Assembly: GCF_000429165.1 (NCBI RefSeq)
Contig: NZ_AUBI01000005.1
Span: 62,001-126,000, forward strand
From: Acetobacter nitrogenifigens DSM 23921 = NBRC 105050
Lineage (GTDB): Bacteria > Pseudomonadota > Alphaproteobacteria > Acetobacterales > Acetobacteraceae
Reading direction: 5' to 3'
DNA: 64,000 nt
Numbering within the stretch: position 1 is the first letter of the stretch; the number at the start of each line of letters is the position of its first letter. A program made the position numbers and the translations under genes. Shown piece after piece: positions 17,447 through 26,612 of this stretch. The notes beneath the pieces were generated by a model. That model did no database searches. It saw only the letters and a list, made by a program, of their open reading frames with translations, and was not told the DNA's origin.

Positions 17447-18702
17447 GCGAAGCCGCGCCCGCCGTCAACGGGTCCTCACGCTGGACCTACCGCGCGCTGG
17501 GTTCGGATGGCGGCGTCACGACCGGAGAAATTGTCGCGAGCACCGAACAGCAGGCTCTGACTCTGCTGAAGCGGCGAAAGCTCACGCCGCTGCTGGTCGC
17601 GCCAGCGTCGCGCGGCGGCGCGTTGCGATCGGGGCTGGGCGGATGGCTGGCCCGACGGCGCGACCCGGTACTGCGTCCAAAAGCGTTGACCGAGTTCACA
17701 CGGCAACTTGCGACCATGCTCTCCGCTGGCCTCGATCTTGACCGGGGGCTGCGTTTCCTTGCCGAAACGTCGCCACAGCCACAGGCCGCCCGCGCCATCG
17801 GCCTGATCCGCGACAAGGTCCGCGACGGCGGCTCCTTCGCCGAAGCCCTTGAAGCGTCGCCGCGCAGTTTTTCACGCCTGTATGTGGGGTTGGTGAAAGC
17901 CGGAGAAGCGGGCGGCGCTTTAAAAGATTCTCTCCTGCGCCTCGCCGATCTTCTCGAACGCGAACGCAAGATGACCGCGACGATCCAATCGGCCATGATC
18001 TACCCAACGGTCCTGATGATTGCGTCGGTATTCTCCGTGGTCCTCCTTCTCACCCATGTCCTGCCGCAGTTCACGCCCCTGTTCGCCGAAAACGGCGCGG
18101 CGCTTCCAACCCCGACAAAAATCGTCATCGCGTCGGGCGATTTTCTCAGCGCGTGGGGCGTTTACATGCTCGCCGGACTGGTCGGCGCAATCGTCGCCAT
18201 GCGCGCCGCCCTGCAACGTCCCGACATTCGCCTGGCCGTCGACCGCGCATTGCTGCGGGTTCCGATATTTGGAACCCTGATCCGCGAAATCATGGCGGCG
18301 CGCCTGACCCGCACGCTGGGAGCCCTGATGCGAAACGGGGTGCCGCTGGTCGGCGCCCTGCGCATAACAGAAGGCGTGATCGGCAACCGTGTCGGCGCGG
18401 CCGTGATCGCCGACGCCACCCGCGCAGTGCGTGAAGGCGGCAGCCTGGCGGCGGCGCTGGAGCGCGGCCGGGTTTATCCCGTCGCCATGACGCATTTTCT
18501 TCATGTCGGCGAAGAGACCGCGCAACTCGCCGCGATCTGCCTCAAGGCCGCCGACATTCATGAAGAGGCGAGCCGCGTCACCATCCAGCGCCTTCTTGCA
18601 ATTCTGGTGCCCGCAATCACCATCGTCATGGGCGTCCTTGTCGCAGGGATCGTCTCGGCGCTGCTGCTCGCCATGTTGAGCCTCAATGACCTTGCGCAGT
18701 GA
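17443..18702 (+). CDS. gspF: Type II secretion inner-membrane platform protein GspF
   Basis: A 419-residue membrane protein with two T2SSF domains. Each carries the family's TRQLATMLSAGLDLDRGL- and LTRTLGALMRNGVPLVGAL-type helices, with three transmembrane segments (about 205-230, 255-280 and 390-415). It forms the base on which GspE drives pseudopilus growth. The start is a GTG at 17443 overlapping the gspE stop; starting there gives the usual N-terminal WTYRALGSDGGVTTGEI sequence, while the longer open frame lies inside gspE. Confidence 0.95.
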   Translation: MSEAAPAVNGSSRWTYRALGSDGGVTTGEIVASTEQQALTLLKRRKLTPLLVAPASRGGALRSGLGGWLARRRDPVLRPKALTEFTRQLATMLSAGLDLDRGLRFLAETSPQPQAARAIGLIRDKVRDGGSFAEALEASPRSFSRLYVGLVKAGEAGGALKDSLLRLADLLERERKMTATIQSAMIYPTVLMIASVFSVVLLLTHVLPQFTPLFAENGAALPTPTKIVIASGDFLSAWGVYMLAGLVGAIVAMRAALQRPDIRLAVDRALLRVPIFGTLIREIMAARLTRTLGALMRNGVPLVGALRITEGVIGNRVGAAVIADATRAVREGGSLAAALERGRVYPVAMTHFLHVGEETAQLAAICLKAADIHEEASRVTIQRLLAILVPAITIVMGVLVAGIVSALLLAMLSLNDLAQ

Positions 18703-19165
18703 AATCGCCCAGTCGCGACTGCCGTCCCCAGACAGCGGCTTCACCCTGCTGGAGGTCATGGTGGTTCTTGTCATCGCCGGATTGCTGCTTGGCGTGGCTG
18801 TCGAACGCGGTCCATTCCACAGCGACACCGTCACATTCGGCGCGGCGAAAACGCAGGCCCTGTCCATTCTCCAGAACGCAAGGGGCGCCGCCATGACCAG
18901 CGGTCAGCCCACCGTCGTCGCGTTCGACGCAAGCCGCCGCGAATTCGTGACGCGCACGGGTAGGCGCGAACGGATCGATCGCCTGACCGGCCCTGTCACC
19001 ATGACCATTCCAACTTCGGAAGGGAGCGCTGCAGCGCAAGGCGAGATGCTGTTCGACGCGAACGGCGCGACATCCGGCGCCCCGTTTTTGCTCACCCTCG
19101 GGCAAAGAGCCGTTCTGTTCACGACAAGCCCCGCGACCGGACGGGTTCTTGTCCATGCGCCGTGA
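18686..19165 (+). CDS. gspH: Type II secretion minor pseudopilin GspH
   Basis: A 159-residue minor pseudopilin with the cleavage site DSG/FTLLE (Gly18) and a hydrophobic helix (VMVVLVIAGLLLGVA). The C-terminal half is beta-rich, as in GspH. It overlaps gspF by 17 bases and gspI by 11 bases, fixing its place in the rightward operon. It is one of the pseudopilins that make the tip with GspI, GspJ and GspK. Confidence 0.9.
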   Translation: MTLRSEIAQSRLPSPDSGFTLLEVMVVLVIAGLLLGVAVERGPFHSDTVTFGAAKTQALSILQNARGAAMTSGQPTVVAFDASRREFVTRTGRRERIDRLTGPVTMTIPTSEGSAAAQGEMLFDANGATSGAPFLLTLGQRAVLFTTSPATGRVLVHAP

Positions 19166-19574
19166 TCCTTCAACCTTCAGGCGGTCGCGGCCTGACGCGG
19201 GCTTCACGCTTCTGGAAGTCGTCGTGGCGCTTATGATCGCCAGCATGGCGCTGGCCGTGATGTTCGGCGCCATGGAGACGGGCCTTTCCGGGAGCAAGCA
19301 GGCCGACATGAGCCTGCGCGCAGTGTCCGTCGCCCGCTCGCAACTCGACGCCATGCTTGCGTCACCGCGACTGCATCCGGGCACGAATGATTACGTCGTC
19401 AATGGCGATTACAGGACATTTGTCGAAATTCGCCAGATATCGACCGGCGGCGGCCACTCTGACGAAGAAAAACTCGGTCTCTACACGGTGGATGTGACGG
19501 TCGACTGGGGAGCACTCCACCACTCCGTCAAGCTTTCCGGACGGGCGGTGCGCCCGGCGACGGCGACAGAATGA
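19155..19574 (+). CDS. gspI: Type II secretion minor pseudopilin GspI
   Basis: A 139-residue minor pseudopilin with DAG/FTLLEVVVALMIASMALAV (Gly16 at -1). The later segment VARSQLDAML and the beta-rich C-terminus are typical of GspI, which nucleates the tip complex. The ATG at 19155 is preferred to a TTG two codons upstream. The stop overlaps the start of gspJ as ATGA. Confidence 0.9.
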   Translation: MRRDPSTFRRSRPDAGFTLLEVVVALMIASMALAVMFGAMETGLSGSKQADMSLRAVSVARSQLDAMLASPRLHPGTNDYVVNGDYRTFVEIRQISTGGGHSDEEKLGLYTVDVTVDWGALHHSVKLSGRAVRPATATE

Positions 19575-20188
19575 CGAAAGACCGCACACACGCCCAAGGT
19601 TCGGGCGACGCCGGATTCACCTTGCTCGAAATCATCGTCGTCACACTTGTCTTCGCACTTCTTTCGACCGCGTTATGGCAAGGAAGCGCCACAGGGGTTC
19701 GCGGGTGGGCGCTTGAACAAAGAACATTCGAGAACATGAACGAACTTCAGGGTATGGAAGATACGCTACGGCGCATCGTGAGCCGTGCGGAACTGTCAGA
19801 TCCAGGGCTCCCACCGGCTTTCACAGGCGCAAACGATCGACTCAGCCTGATCTCATGGCTTCCGCAACAGAACGGATACGCACACGAAATCGAAGCTGGC
19901 GTCGGCGTGGACGCCGAGCATCGCCTAGTGTTGCGCTGGCGTCTCTACCGCCGCGCGCGCTGCGGAACGGCGGAGCAAACCTTTCACGAAGAAATTCTGG
20001 CGCGAAACATCCAGTCGATCACGATGTCCTATTACGGACGAAAGGACACTTATCACGGCTGGCGGAGCGACTGGTCTCGCCCGGATCTTCCATTACTTAT
20101 CCGGATTCATATCGCACCGATGGCGACCGGCGCTCAATGGCCAGACATATTGATCCGCCCGAATCTGGCGACCGCCGAGTCTTCATAA
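19571..20188 (+). CDS. gspJ: Type II secretion minor pseudopilin GspJ
   Basis: A 205-residue minor pseudopilin with DAG/FTLLEIIVVTLVFALLSTALWQG (Gly15 at -1). The long C-terminal part ending in LLIRIHIAP...WPDILIRP fits GspJ, the largest minor pseudopilin after GspK. It is coupled to gspI by ATGA. After its stop the DNA turns AT-rich, and the next gene is 465 bases away. Confidence 0.9.
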   Translation: MTKDRTHAQGSGDAGFTLLEIIVVTLVFALLSTALWQGSATGVRGWALEQRTFENMNELQGMEDTLRRIVSRAELSDPGLPPAFTGANDRLSLISWLPQQNGYAHEIEAGVGVDAEHRLVLRWRLYRRARCGTAEQTFHEEILARNIQSITMSYYGRKDTYHGWRSDWSRPDLPLLIRIHIAPMATGAQWPDILIRPNLATAESS

Positions 20189-20653
20189 GGCATTTAAAAT
20201 ACATGCATTTACAAATTTTTTTAGCGCAAGATAATGTAGAGCTTTCGTTGTTTCTTCATTATCTTCCTGACAGAAATTTAACTAGATATTCCACGAACAG
20301 AAAGACGCAACGTCGCTTCAAGGCCGGACGCGGCTTGAGCCATCATGCCTTCACGGGCGGGGAGCGCGCTTTCGTTCGCCATCCGCACAGGACGTGCCTG
20401 ATTCAACAGCATGGCAGAACGGAAGGGTCCAAAATGTCGCAACCTGTTTGGGGGCGCCTGCCGCCGCACCATACAGACCAATATCGGCATGGGCGTCGGC
20501 TGAGCCGCGATCCTGATCGGCATGAACCTGCTGGGCGCGCAGAGTGATGATGGCGACGTCGCTGCACAATGTCTCGACCCTGGCTGGACTGGCGAACGCG
20601 GGTCGGTTGCTGCATTTCGACGAAAACAGCCCGAACAAGGAAACGAAAACCAG
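20189..20653. other. Unresolved stretch between gspJ and the gspC/N-like gene
   Basis: About 100 bases just after gspJ are AT-rich, then composition returns to normal. Short rightward frames are chained by overlaps. ATG 20434 has GGAAGGG just upstream and a TGA at 20545-20547. That stop touches ATG 20547, whose 36-codon frame (MMATSLHNVSTLAGLANAGRL start) ends at 20657 and overlaps the next gene's ATG (20654) as ATGA. None has a recognisable product, and leftward frames here are no better. It may be a leader, a decayed gene, or short coupling peptides. Confidence 0.35.
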
Positions 20654-21259
20654 ATGAATGTTCCATGGTTAATCGTCGTTCTCGCCGCAGCCCAGCTTTC
20701 CGTCGCCTGCGCGCGAGCCGAGGCGCCCGATCATCGCCCTCCGCCCGCACACGGCCCGGGCCACGTGGCAAGTAGCGCCCCGCTCCGTTCTGCAGATGGA
20801 CAAACCTCGTCGGAAACACCCGAGTCAGGCCTCAATGCGGATGATGCTTCAACGGAAGCGACGGACGCTGGCTCGTCGGAGGAGCCCCTCAGCGCCGTCG
20901 CTTTGCTGGATCGCCCTCTGTTCGAACCCGATCGGCGACCGAAAGGCGACGCCGCGCAGGCACGTGGCGCCTTGAGATTGACCGGCATTGTCGGACGGGA
21001 CGGACGCTGGACCGCCATCTTTCATGACGGCCCGGCAGACTCGCGCAGCAAGCCACGGGTCGTTGGGCAAACGATCAATAACTGGACCGTCACAGCAATC
21101 ACCGGAAAAGACGTGACACTGCATCGTGATTCAGAAACGACATCGCTCGCGCCTACATTTCTGTCCTCAGGGGCCGCTCCGACTGATGAGAAGAAAGCCA
21201 ATATCCACGCCGTCAAAATTCTCAAGGCCAGGAAGACAGATCCCCACCTCGCCTGGTGA
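20654..21259 (+). CDS. Type II secretion GspC/GspN-like protein
   Basis: A 201-residue protein. The N-terminus is hydrophobic (VPWLIVVLAAAQLSVACARAEA) and works as a signal peptide or membrane anchor. A low-complexity Pro/Ser/Asp-rich linker follows. Then comes RPLFEPDRRP and a homology-region-like beta domain, LRLTGIVGRDGRWTAIFHD...VVGQTINNWTVTAITGKDVTLHR. This matches the layout of GspC/GspN, which connects the inner-membrane platform to the secretin; no other gspC is present. The ATG at 20654 overlaps a short upstream frame. I am confident it belongs to the system and less sure whether C or N is the better name. Confidence 0.7.
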   Translation: MNVPWLIVVLAAAQLSVACARAEAPDHRPPPAHGPGHVASSAPLRSADGQTSSETPESGLNADDASTEATDAGSSEEPLSAVALLDRPLFEPDRRPKGDAAQARGALRLTGIVGRDGRWTAIFHDGPADSRSKPRVVGQTINNWTVTAITGKDVTLHRDSETTSLAPTFLSSGAAPTDEKKANIHAVKILKARKTDPHLAW

Positions 21260-21435
21260 TTGACGCTACAGTCCGCTCCTTATCAGGAATGATAGCGAAA
21301 TGTCGTGCGACGCGAAGACATCAGAACAGTTTCCTGAAACCACATTTCTTGATCAGTAATAGATATATATTAGAGAAAGAATGACATCCAACAGAAGTCC
21401 GGCCACCCGGACGGGTCGCCGCCATAGCGAAAATC

Positions 21436-21462
21436 GCCCGCAGTCCGAACACGGACGCGGGC
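21436..21462 (+). terminator. Strong hairpin after the gsp operon
   Basis: An 11-base-pair stem with one bulged A (GCCCGC-A-GTCCG / CGGAC-GCGGGC) and a four-base AACA loop lies 180 bases after the last gsp gene. No T-run follows, so it may be a Rho-linked or weak terminator. A second small hairpin (GTCCGG/CCGGAC) sits just upstream. Confidence 0.4.
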
Positions 21463-21550
21463 GCACCTTATTCTGGTCGTCAAGGTGGCAGATGGATCAG
21501 GCGGTCGCATATTCTTGCTCTACAGTCTCACGACGCCCATAGTCCCCACC

Positions 21551-22081
21551 ATGCTGCCCGAATATTTTCATTCCACTGACCATGTTCTTCGCCCTTTATC
21601 CTTGGACGATGCGGAGAAAATATTTCATGGGTACGCGCAGGATCCTGAAGTGTCGCGGTATACGATCTGGCTTCCACACAAACACCTGTCAGAGACGAAG
21701 GAATTTGTTGCCGCCTGCGTTTCCGCGCCGCCCCAATCCGGCAGAACATATTCAATCTGCGATACCAAAGAAACCAGTTTTCGTGGCTTGCTTTCCATAC
21801 GCCAGATCAACCCGTTTCACGTAGAGTTCGGATATGTATTGGCGCGGCCATGGTGGGGGCGCGGCGTCATGACTGATGTCTTGAAAACGGCCGTAACATT
21901 AATGCTGTCCCAGACCGATTGCTTCAGAGTTAGCGGCATCTGTGACGTGGCGAACGTGGGGTCTGCCCGCGTCATGGAAAAAGCTGGATTGACCCGCGAA
22001 GGCGTCCTCCGCCGTTACATCGTCCATCCCAATGTCAGCTCTTCTCCACGTGACTGCTTCATCTATGCTGCTGTTAAGTAG
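21551..22081 (+). CDS. GNAT family N-acetyltransferase (RimJ/RimL-like)
   Basis: A 176-residue acetyltransferase of the RimJ/RimL type. It has the N-terminal LRPLSLDDAEKIFHGYAQDPEVSRYTIWLPH segment, a central GYVLARPWWGRGVMTDVLK segment that is the acetyl-CoA binding region (motif A with RGV), and NVGSARVMEKAGLTREGVLRRY near the end. It transfers acetyl from acetyl-CoA to an amine; substrate unknown. The frame opens with GTG at 21485; ATG 21551 gives the length usual for the family. It seems to be a single-gene unit. Confidence 0.85.
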   Translation: MLPEYFHSTDHVLRPLSLDDAEKIFHGYAQDPEVSRYTIWLPHKHLSETKEFVAACVSAPPQSGRTYSICDTKETSFRGLLSIRQINPFHVEFGYVLARPWWGRGVMTDVLKTAVTLMLSQTDCFRVSGICDVANVGSARVMEKAGLTREGVLRRYIVHPNVSSSPRDCFIYAAVK

Positions 22082-22242
22082 TTATAAGAAAACAATACAT
22101 CACGCGCTGCTGCGTAACGCGCCCCGACAACAACCTCAGACGATGGAAAAGTTAAAATTCGAAGTCACAACCAAATAGAGCATGCCGCTCACTATTCTTC
22201 GCGGTGAGAAAAAACAGCCGTTATAGATGAATCCGCCACAAC

Positions 22243-22845
22243 TTATCCCGGACCACCGATCGTTTGGGATTCGTCCCACGGAACAATGTGTAAATTCGGC
22301 CAATGGGAAAGCCACCGCGACACCTTGGCTTCATAAATCTGCGCTGTGATCTGCCGTTTATTCGCTCGGACTATGCCACCAAACATATCTGTCAAACCAA
22401 ATGGCGCATAAATCTCCACGCCACCCTCTGCCGGGCGAACTCCCACTGCCGTCGCCGTTGTCGGAAACGTGTCAATCGCGTCCCTGACGGAGCGATATGG
22501 CGCAATTGGGTAACCGAACTTCTCCTCATACCAGACATGAACCCTCGCCTCGTTCTTCACATCGACCCAGAGAGGAAGGTCAGAAAGAACGCGACGAACG
22601 CGTTCAGAGTTTCGTTGTTCGCTCTGTGCAGAAAGATCGGTCGAATCGAAATACACAAGGTCCAGATCTGAAACACCATGCTCAAGAGGAAGCCGGAATT
22701 TCTCGTTCCACACCGTTTGAGCGAGACATCCCGCCACCAGCCAACAGTCTTTGAGGTCAATATCCGACCACGCGCGCAGAACCGAGCGAAGCGACGGGTT
22801 CATAAAAATCAGGCGATCAAGGCGAACGCTACAAGTTCTCTCCAT
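22243..22845 (-). CDS. Nucleotidyltransferase family protein (DUF925-like)
   Basis: A 200-residue protein of the small predicted nucleotidyltransferase family. Its metal-binding signature GVSDLDLVYFD lies after CWLVAGCLAQTVWN, followed by VWYEEKFGYPIAPYRSVRDAIDTFPTTATAVGVR, which is typical of this group. Biochemical role unknown. The ATG at 22845 has GGAG 6 bases upstream; the frame continues to 22881 but without a better start. Confidence 0.75.
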   Translation of the reverse strand: MERTCSVRLDRLIFMNPSLRSVLRAWSDIDLKDCWLVAGCLAQTVWNEKFRLPLEHGVSDLDLVYFDSTDLSAQSEQRNSERVRRVLSDLPLWVDVKNEARVHVWYEEKFGYPIAPYRSVRDAIDTFPTTATAVGVRPAEGGVEIYAPFGLTDMFGGIVRANKRQITAQIYEAKVSRWLSHWPNLHIVPWDESQTIGGPG

Positions 22846-23129
22846 ATGAACTCCATCTTGATCGTAGAATACGAGACCCAAGCCCTTGAACTGTCCTGGC
22901 CTTCATGAGTTCAATATGCGAATCTGTCTCTACACCCCAGGAAAACTGAAAAACATAAACCTCAGGGACCAAGGAAAACTCCAGAAAAACAATGCACCTC
23001 TCAAACAACTCCTTTTCGCTTTCACAGCATAAGGCGTTTCGAAGATCACTCAGACCGCAAGTCCGCTCTCAACATATAGCTGCATTGCCGCCAACCCACT
23101 TCAAACGACAAAAACAGACGCCCGACCCC
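22846..23129. other. Intergenic, no feature seen
   Basis: A roughly 280-base AT-richer stretch between the nucleotidyltransferase start and the end of the methyltransferase-like gene. A 79-codon rightward frame (22992-23231) overlaps the real gene and has no protein-like features. Confidence 0.4.
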
Positions 23130-23987
23130 CTACCCGCCGACCTTCTGAAACTTCAGGACAAAATTATCCGCTTCCCCAATCGCCTCATATTTCGCGCGAT
23201 CCGTGTCGCCCAGAACGAGCGTCGGCGGTAGCGTCCACACGCCTTTCGGCCAGTCGGCGGTATCGCGCGGATTGGCGTCGATTTCCGACGAGGCCACCAA
23301 CCTGAATCCCGCCGTCTCGATCAGCCTGATCGCATAATCCTGTCGGACGTAACCGTTTTTCGCTTGCGGATCCTGTTCTGTCGCAGTCGATCCCCTATGA
23401 TCCTCGACGCAAAGATAACCGCCATTCTTTAGCGCACGACGAATGGCCGCCAGAATAAGCTGAGCGTCACCCGCATCCATCCAGTTATGCAGATTACGGA
23501 ACGTCAGCACGAAATCGACGCTGCCCGGCGGCGCTATATCCGCGTCGTGCGCTCCCAGTTTCGTAATTTTCACCCGATCGTAAACACCAGGCTCGGCGTC
23601 AAGCATTGCTTTGAAGCGCGATGTCAGCGCGAACTCCGCCTCGACCTCATCCCCCGCCGGGTTGCCCATCGCCAGATAATACGCGCCTTTATCATGCAGT
23701 AACGGGGCCAGAATCTGCGTCCAGTACCCACCACCGGGCCATATTTCAACAACGGATGAGTCGGGCTTTATCCCGAAAAAGCTCAACTCATCAGCCGGAT
23801 GCCTCGTAGCGTCTCGTGCTAGAAATTTCGGACTCCGCGTCGGCGCATGCACAGCAGCTTCGATCGCCGCCGCAGGGCCAGACGAAAGTCCTTTCATCGT
23901 CACAGTCGCGCTATACGCCAGTGGGGTCGATACGGCGAACGCCGCAATGGCATTAACAAAAAGCGCTCTGAGAGAATGGTCTTTCAT
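23130..23987 (-). CDS. Exported methyltransferase-like protein, paralogue A
   Basis: A 285-residue protein with a signal peptide (LRALFVNAIAAFAVSTPLAYSA) followed by a class I methyltransferase-like fold. The nucleotide-binding loop reads VVEIWPGGGYWTQILAP, not the usual ExGxGxG. VDFVLTFRNLHNWMD and LKNGGYLCVEDHRG are the later core strands. This matches the group of predicted periplasmic methyltransferases (COG4798 type), whose activity is not established. A related gene lies at 31011-31808. Export of an apparent SAM-dependent fold is odd, since SAM is cytoplasmic, so it may have another role. Confidence 0.78.
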   Translation of the reverse strand: MKDHSLRALFVNAIAAFAVSTPLAYSATVTMKGLSSGPAAAIEAAVHAPTRSPKFLARDATRHPADELSFFGIKPDSSVVEIWPGGGYWTQILAPLLHDKGAYYLAMGNPAGDEVEAEFALTSRFKAMLDAEPGVYDRVKITKLGAHDADIAPPGSVDFVLTFRNLHNWMDAGDAQLILAAIRRALKNGGYLCVEDHRGSTATEQDPQAKNGYVRQDYAIRLIETAGFRLVASSEIDANPRDTADWPKGVWTLPPTLVLGDTDRAKYEAIGEADNFVLKFQKVGG

Positions 23988-24042
23988 AACGATGCCTCCT
24001 CTGTGCGCAACGTCGTCATCGTTTCGCCGCCGAACGAAAGAA

Positions 24043-25080
24043 TCAGAGCAGACGCGTTACTTTCAGAACCAACCAGGTACCGAGCATGATCATGAAGCAG
24101 ATGCCGCCCGCAATCACGGTGTCCCAGGCCCCGCCGCTCAGGAACATTCCCCCTGTGTTCATCCCGAAAAAGCCGGTCACGAACGTCGCAGGGAGCATCA
24201 AGGTCGTCCCGACCGAGACGATATAAAGGCGGCGGTTGGTTTCTTCCGCCTGATTGGATGTCAGCTCGTCCTGGAGCGACCGCGCCCGGTCCTGCAAGGC
24301 AAGAAGATCGTCCAGGGCTCCATGGATTTGCCGCTGCGACCGATCACGCAGATCGTCCTCAGCCCACTCCGGAAGTTCCAACTCTTCGTCATGAAAGATA
24401 CGGTTGACCGGCGCGATGACGCGACGCAGCTCGGTCGAACGACGGCGCACCTGCCCAAGCATGCCGCTCATACGACCAAGATCGGTGTCCCGGTCGAGCA
24501 GCAACAGCACATCCTCGGCGCGATCAAGCTGATCGTCCAGGCGCGCCAGATCCCGCCGCGCCGTGTCCGCGAACTCCAGCAACGCGCGATCAACAAGCCG
24601 CGCCGGGTTCGGCGGCACCTGCCGACGCTGCAACTCCCGATACACGACGCCTAGCGCTGGAATGGGGTGCCGACGCGTGGTGATCAGCAGATCCGGCAGC
24701 GCTGCGAACCGCCAGATGCACACGTCGCGCTCATCGTCCGACATGGCGTCGTCAAACGCGGGCAACGCGCCAAACACCAGATCGTCCTCGGACTCCAGAC
24801 GAGCGCCCCGATCCGTGCTGGTCAGCGCCTGCCGCGCATCCTCAGGCAGGCAGGGAATATTATCCACCTGCGCCCGCGACATGCTGTGCACGATGTCGAA
24901 ATGCAGCCAGACCCAACCCGGGCGCTCCAGTGGAACGCCCTCAAGACGCCGCGTGATCTCGTCCGGAGCCAGCTTCTCCGGCCTTTCACCGGGATTGCAC
25001 AGGATCGCCCAGACAAGGCCTTCGTTCATCATGGCGCCAGCGTCCGTCGGGACGAGGGAAAGCGACCGGGTTTCACTCAT
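24043..25080 (-). CDS. zntB: CorA-family transporter, ZntB type
   Basis: A 345-residue metal transporter of the CorA/ZntB family. A large cytoplasmic domain with long helices (RALLEFADTARRDLARLDDQLDRAEDVLLLLD, SLQDELTSNQAEETNRRLYIVSVGTT) precedes two C-terminal membrane helices. The GMN signature is in FFGMNTGG between them. It lacks the Mg-specific features that would clearly mark it as CorA, and the sequence is closest in feel to ZntB. The ATG at 25080 is chosen because GAGGAGGTGG lies just upstream; the frame runs on to 25140 without such a site. Ion (Zn or another divalent cation) is inferred. Confidence 0.83.
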   Translation of the reverse strand: MSETRSLSLVPTDAGAMMNEGLVWAILCNPGERPEKLAPDEITRRLEGVPLERPGWVWLHFDIVHSMSRAQVDNIPCLPEDARQALTSTDRGARLESEDDLVFGALPAFDDAMSDDERDVCIWRFAALPDLLITTRRHPIPALGVVYRELQRRQVPPNPARLVDRALLEFADTARRDLARLDDQLDRAEDVLLLLDRDTDLGRMSGMLGQVRRRSTELRRVIAPVNRIFHDEELELPEWAEDDLRDRSQRQIHGALDDLLALQDRARSLQDELTSNQAEETNRRLYIVSVGTTLMLPATFVTGFFGMNTGGMFLSGGAWDTVIAGGICFMIMLGTWLVLKVTRLL

Positions 25081-25246
25081 CGATCCCACCTCCTCTTTCC
25101 GGTTGGCGTCCATATGACAGATCACCCGGCACGGGCGCATCGGCGTTCAGTCGGGTAGGCGCGCTGCGGCGTCCGCACGGCTCGCGGTTCGACCTTTCGC
25201 ACAGCCTTTCCGCACTGACAATGCGCCTTGGGCGCGCAGCTTCAGC

Positions 25247-26581
25247 TCATCCGGCGCGCAACGACACGCGCGCGCGCAATCCACCTGCCGGGCGGTTTTC
25301 GAGCAGGAACGTCCCCGCCGCGCGCTCGACTTCCCGTTTAACGATGGCGAGACCGAGCCCCAAACCGCCGGTTTTACGTGAACGCGATGATTCAACACGA
25401 TAAAATGGCGTCGTAACCCGCTCTATCTCCGTGTCGGGAATTCCCGGTCCATCATCTTCGACATCTACGACGATCCAACCCGCAGTCTCCTGCACAGATA
25501 TCGTAGCCGATCCCGCGTAATTCAACGCATTTTCGACCAGATTCGTGAACGCCCTCTTCATCGACAATTGCGGCAGTCGAACCGGCAGCCGGTCCGGTCC
25601 GTCATAGACGACATTATCCCCGCGATCCGCCGCATCGTCCGCAATGGTGCTCAGCATCGCCGCAAGATCCATCGAGCGCGGCTCTTCGCGCTTTTTCTCT
25701 CCGGCCAGATAGGCAAGCACTCCGCCCACCATCGCCTCCATCTCGACGATGTCCGCCTCAATCGCCTCCTGCGCTTCCTCGTCCGCCAGAAACCCGGCCC
25801 TCAGCTTCAGCCGCGCAAGTGGCGTGCGAAGATCGTGCGACACGGCGGCCAGCGCCTCCGTACGGTCATCGATAAGATGCGTGATTCGTTCCTGCATCGC
25901 ATTGATAGCGTGCGCCAGCCGCCGCACTTCACGCGGCCCCCTCTCCGCAAGGGGCTCCCATTCGCCTGAACCAACCGTGTCAGCTACCGTCGCCAACGCC
26001 CGCAGCGGCAGGCTGAGCGTGTGCACGAGCATCGCAGCCGCCAGCAGCACGGCCAGCGAGACAATCGCCGCCGTGACGAGGCCACGCGTCACCAGATGCG
26101 TACGCAGGATGTCTGGAGCCGTGAAATGCACAAGGCTGCCGTCCGACAGCATGAGCATGCCATTGACGTCCGGATCTGAGCCCCGTCCCGGCTGAAGCCG
26201 CAGCCCATGCTGTCCGAGCATGGGATTGGCCGTGACTAACTGCTCATGAAGCGTACTGAACCGGGGCTGCTCGGGAACATCGTCGTCAGACTCCCTGGAG
26301 GGCCGCCAGTCTATATGCAGGTCGCCGTTCGACAGCATGGTCGCAAGAACCGGCCGCATGCTCGGACCCGTTCCCTCCAGCACACGTAAATCCGTGACCA
26401 GACGTTCGCCAATCAGCCCGAGCCGATCATCGTCCTCGATATAGATTTCAGCATGTTCATACAGGGTCCAACTGACGACAAACACCAGCCCAATCGACGC
26501 CAACAGCACGAACATCACACGGCCGACCAGTCCCCTCGGCCAAAGAAGAATACGCCGTTCCTTGGGCTGCGCTTCCGGCAT
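25247..26581 (-). CDS. Two-component sensor histidine kinase (EnvZ-like)
   Basis: A 444-residue inner-membrane sensor kinase. Transmembrane helix 1 (about 20-40) and helix 2 (about 167-189) flank a periplasmic domain of about 125 residues. A HAMP domain (LPLRALATVADTVGSGEW), the phospho-acceptor His in AVSHDLRTPLARLKLR (His249) and the ATPase domain follow, with the N box (NLVENALNYAG), G1 (DDGPGIP) and G2 (GLGLGLAIV). Its gene follows the response regulator and is probably co-transcribed. ATG 26581 is used; a TTG at 26626 would overlap the regulator by 14 bases. The signal sensed is unknown. Confidence 0.9.
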   Translation of the reverse strand: MPEAQPKERRILLWPRGLVGRVMFVLLASIGLVFVVSWTLYEHAEIYIEDDDRLGLIGERLVTDLRVLEGTGPSMRPVLATMLSNGDLHIDWRPSRESDDDVPEQPRFSTLHEQLVTANPMLGQHGLRLQPGRGSDPDVNGMLMLSDGSLVHFTAPDILRTHLVTRGLVTAAIVSLAVLLAAAMLVHTLSLPLRALATVADTVGSGEWEPLAERGPREVRRLAHAINAMQERITHLIDDRTEALAAVSHDLRTPLARLKLRAGFLADEEAQEAIEADIVEMEAMVGGVLAYLAGEKKREEPRSMDLAAMLSTIADDAADRGDNVVYDGPDRLPVRLPQLSMKRAFTNLVENALNYAGSATISVQETAGWIVVDVEDDGPGIPDTEIERVTTPFYRVESSRSRKTGGLGLGLAIVKREVERAAGTFLLENRPAGGLRARVSLRAG

Positions 26582-26612
26582 GCCCCCCGAAAGCGCGGTC
26601 ACGCTCGCCCTG

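Noticed and set aside
20278..20523. 81-codon leftward frame after gspJ
   Set aside because: No ribosome site, no domain, and competes with the coupled rightward micro-frames.
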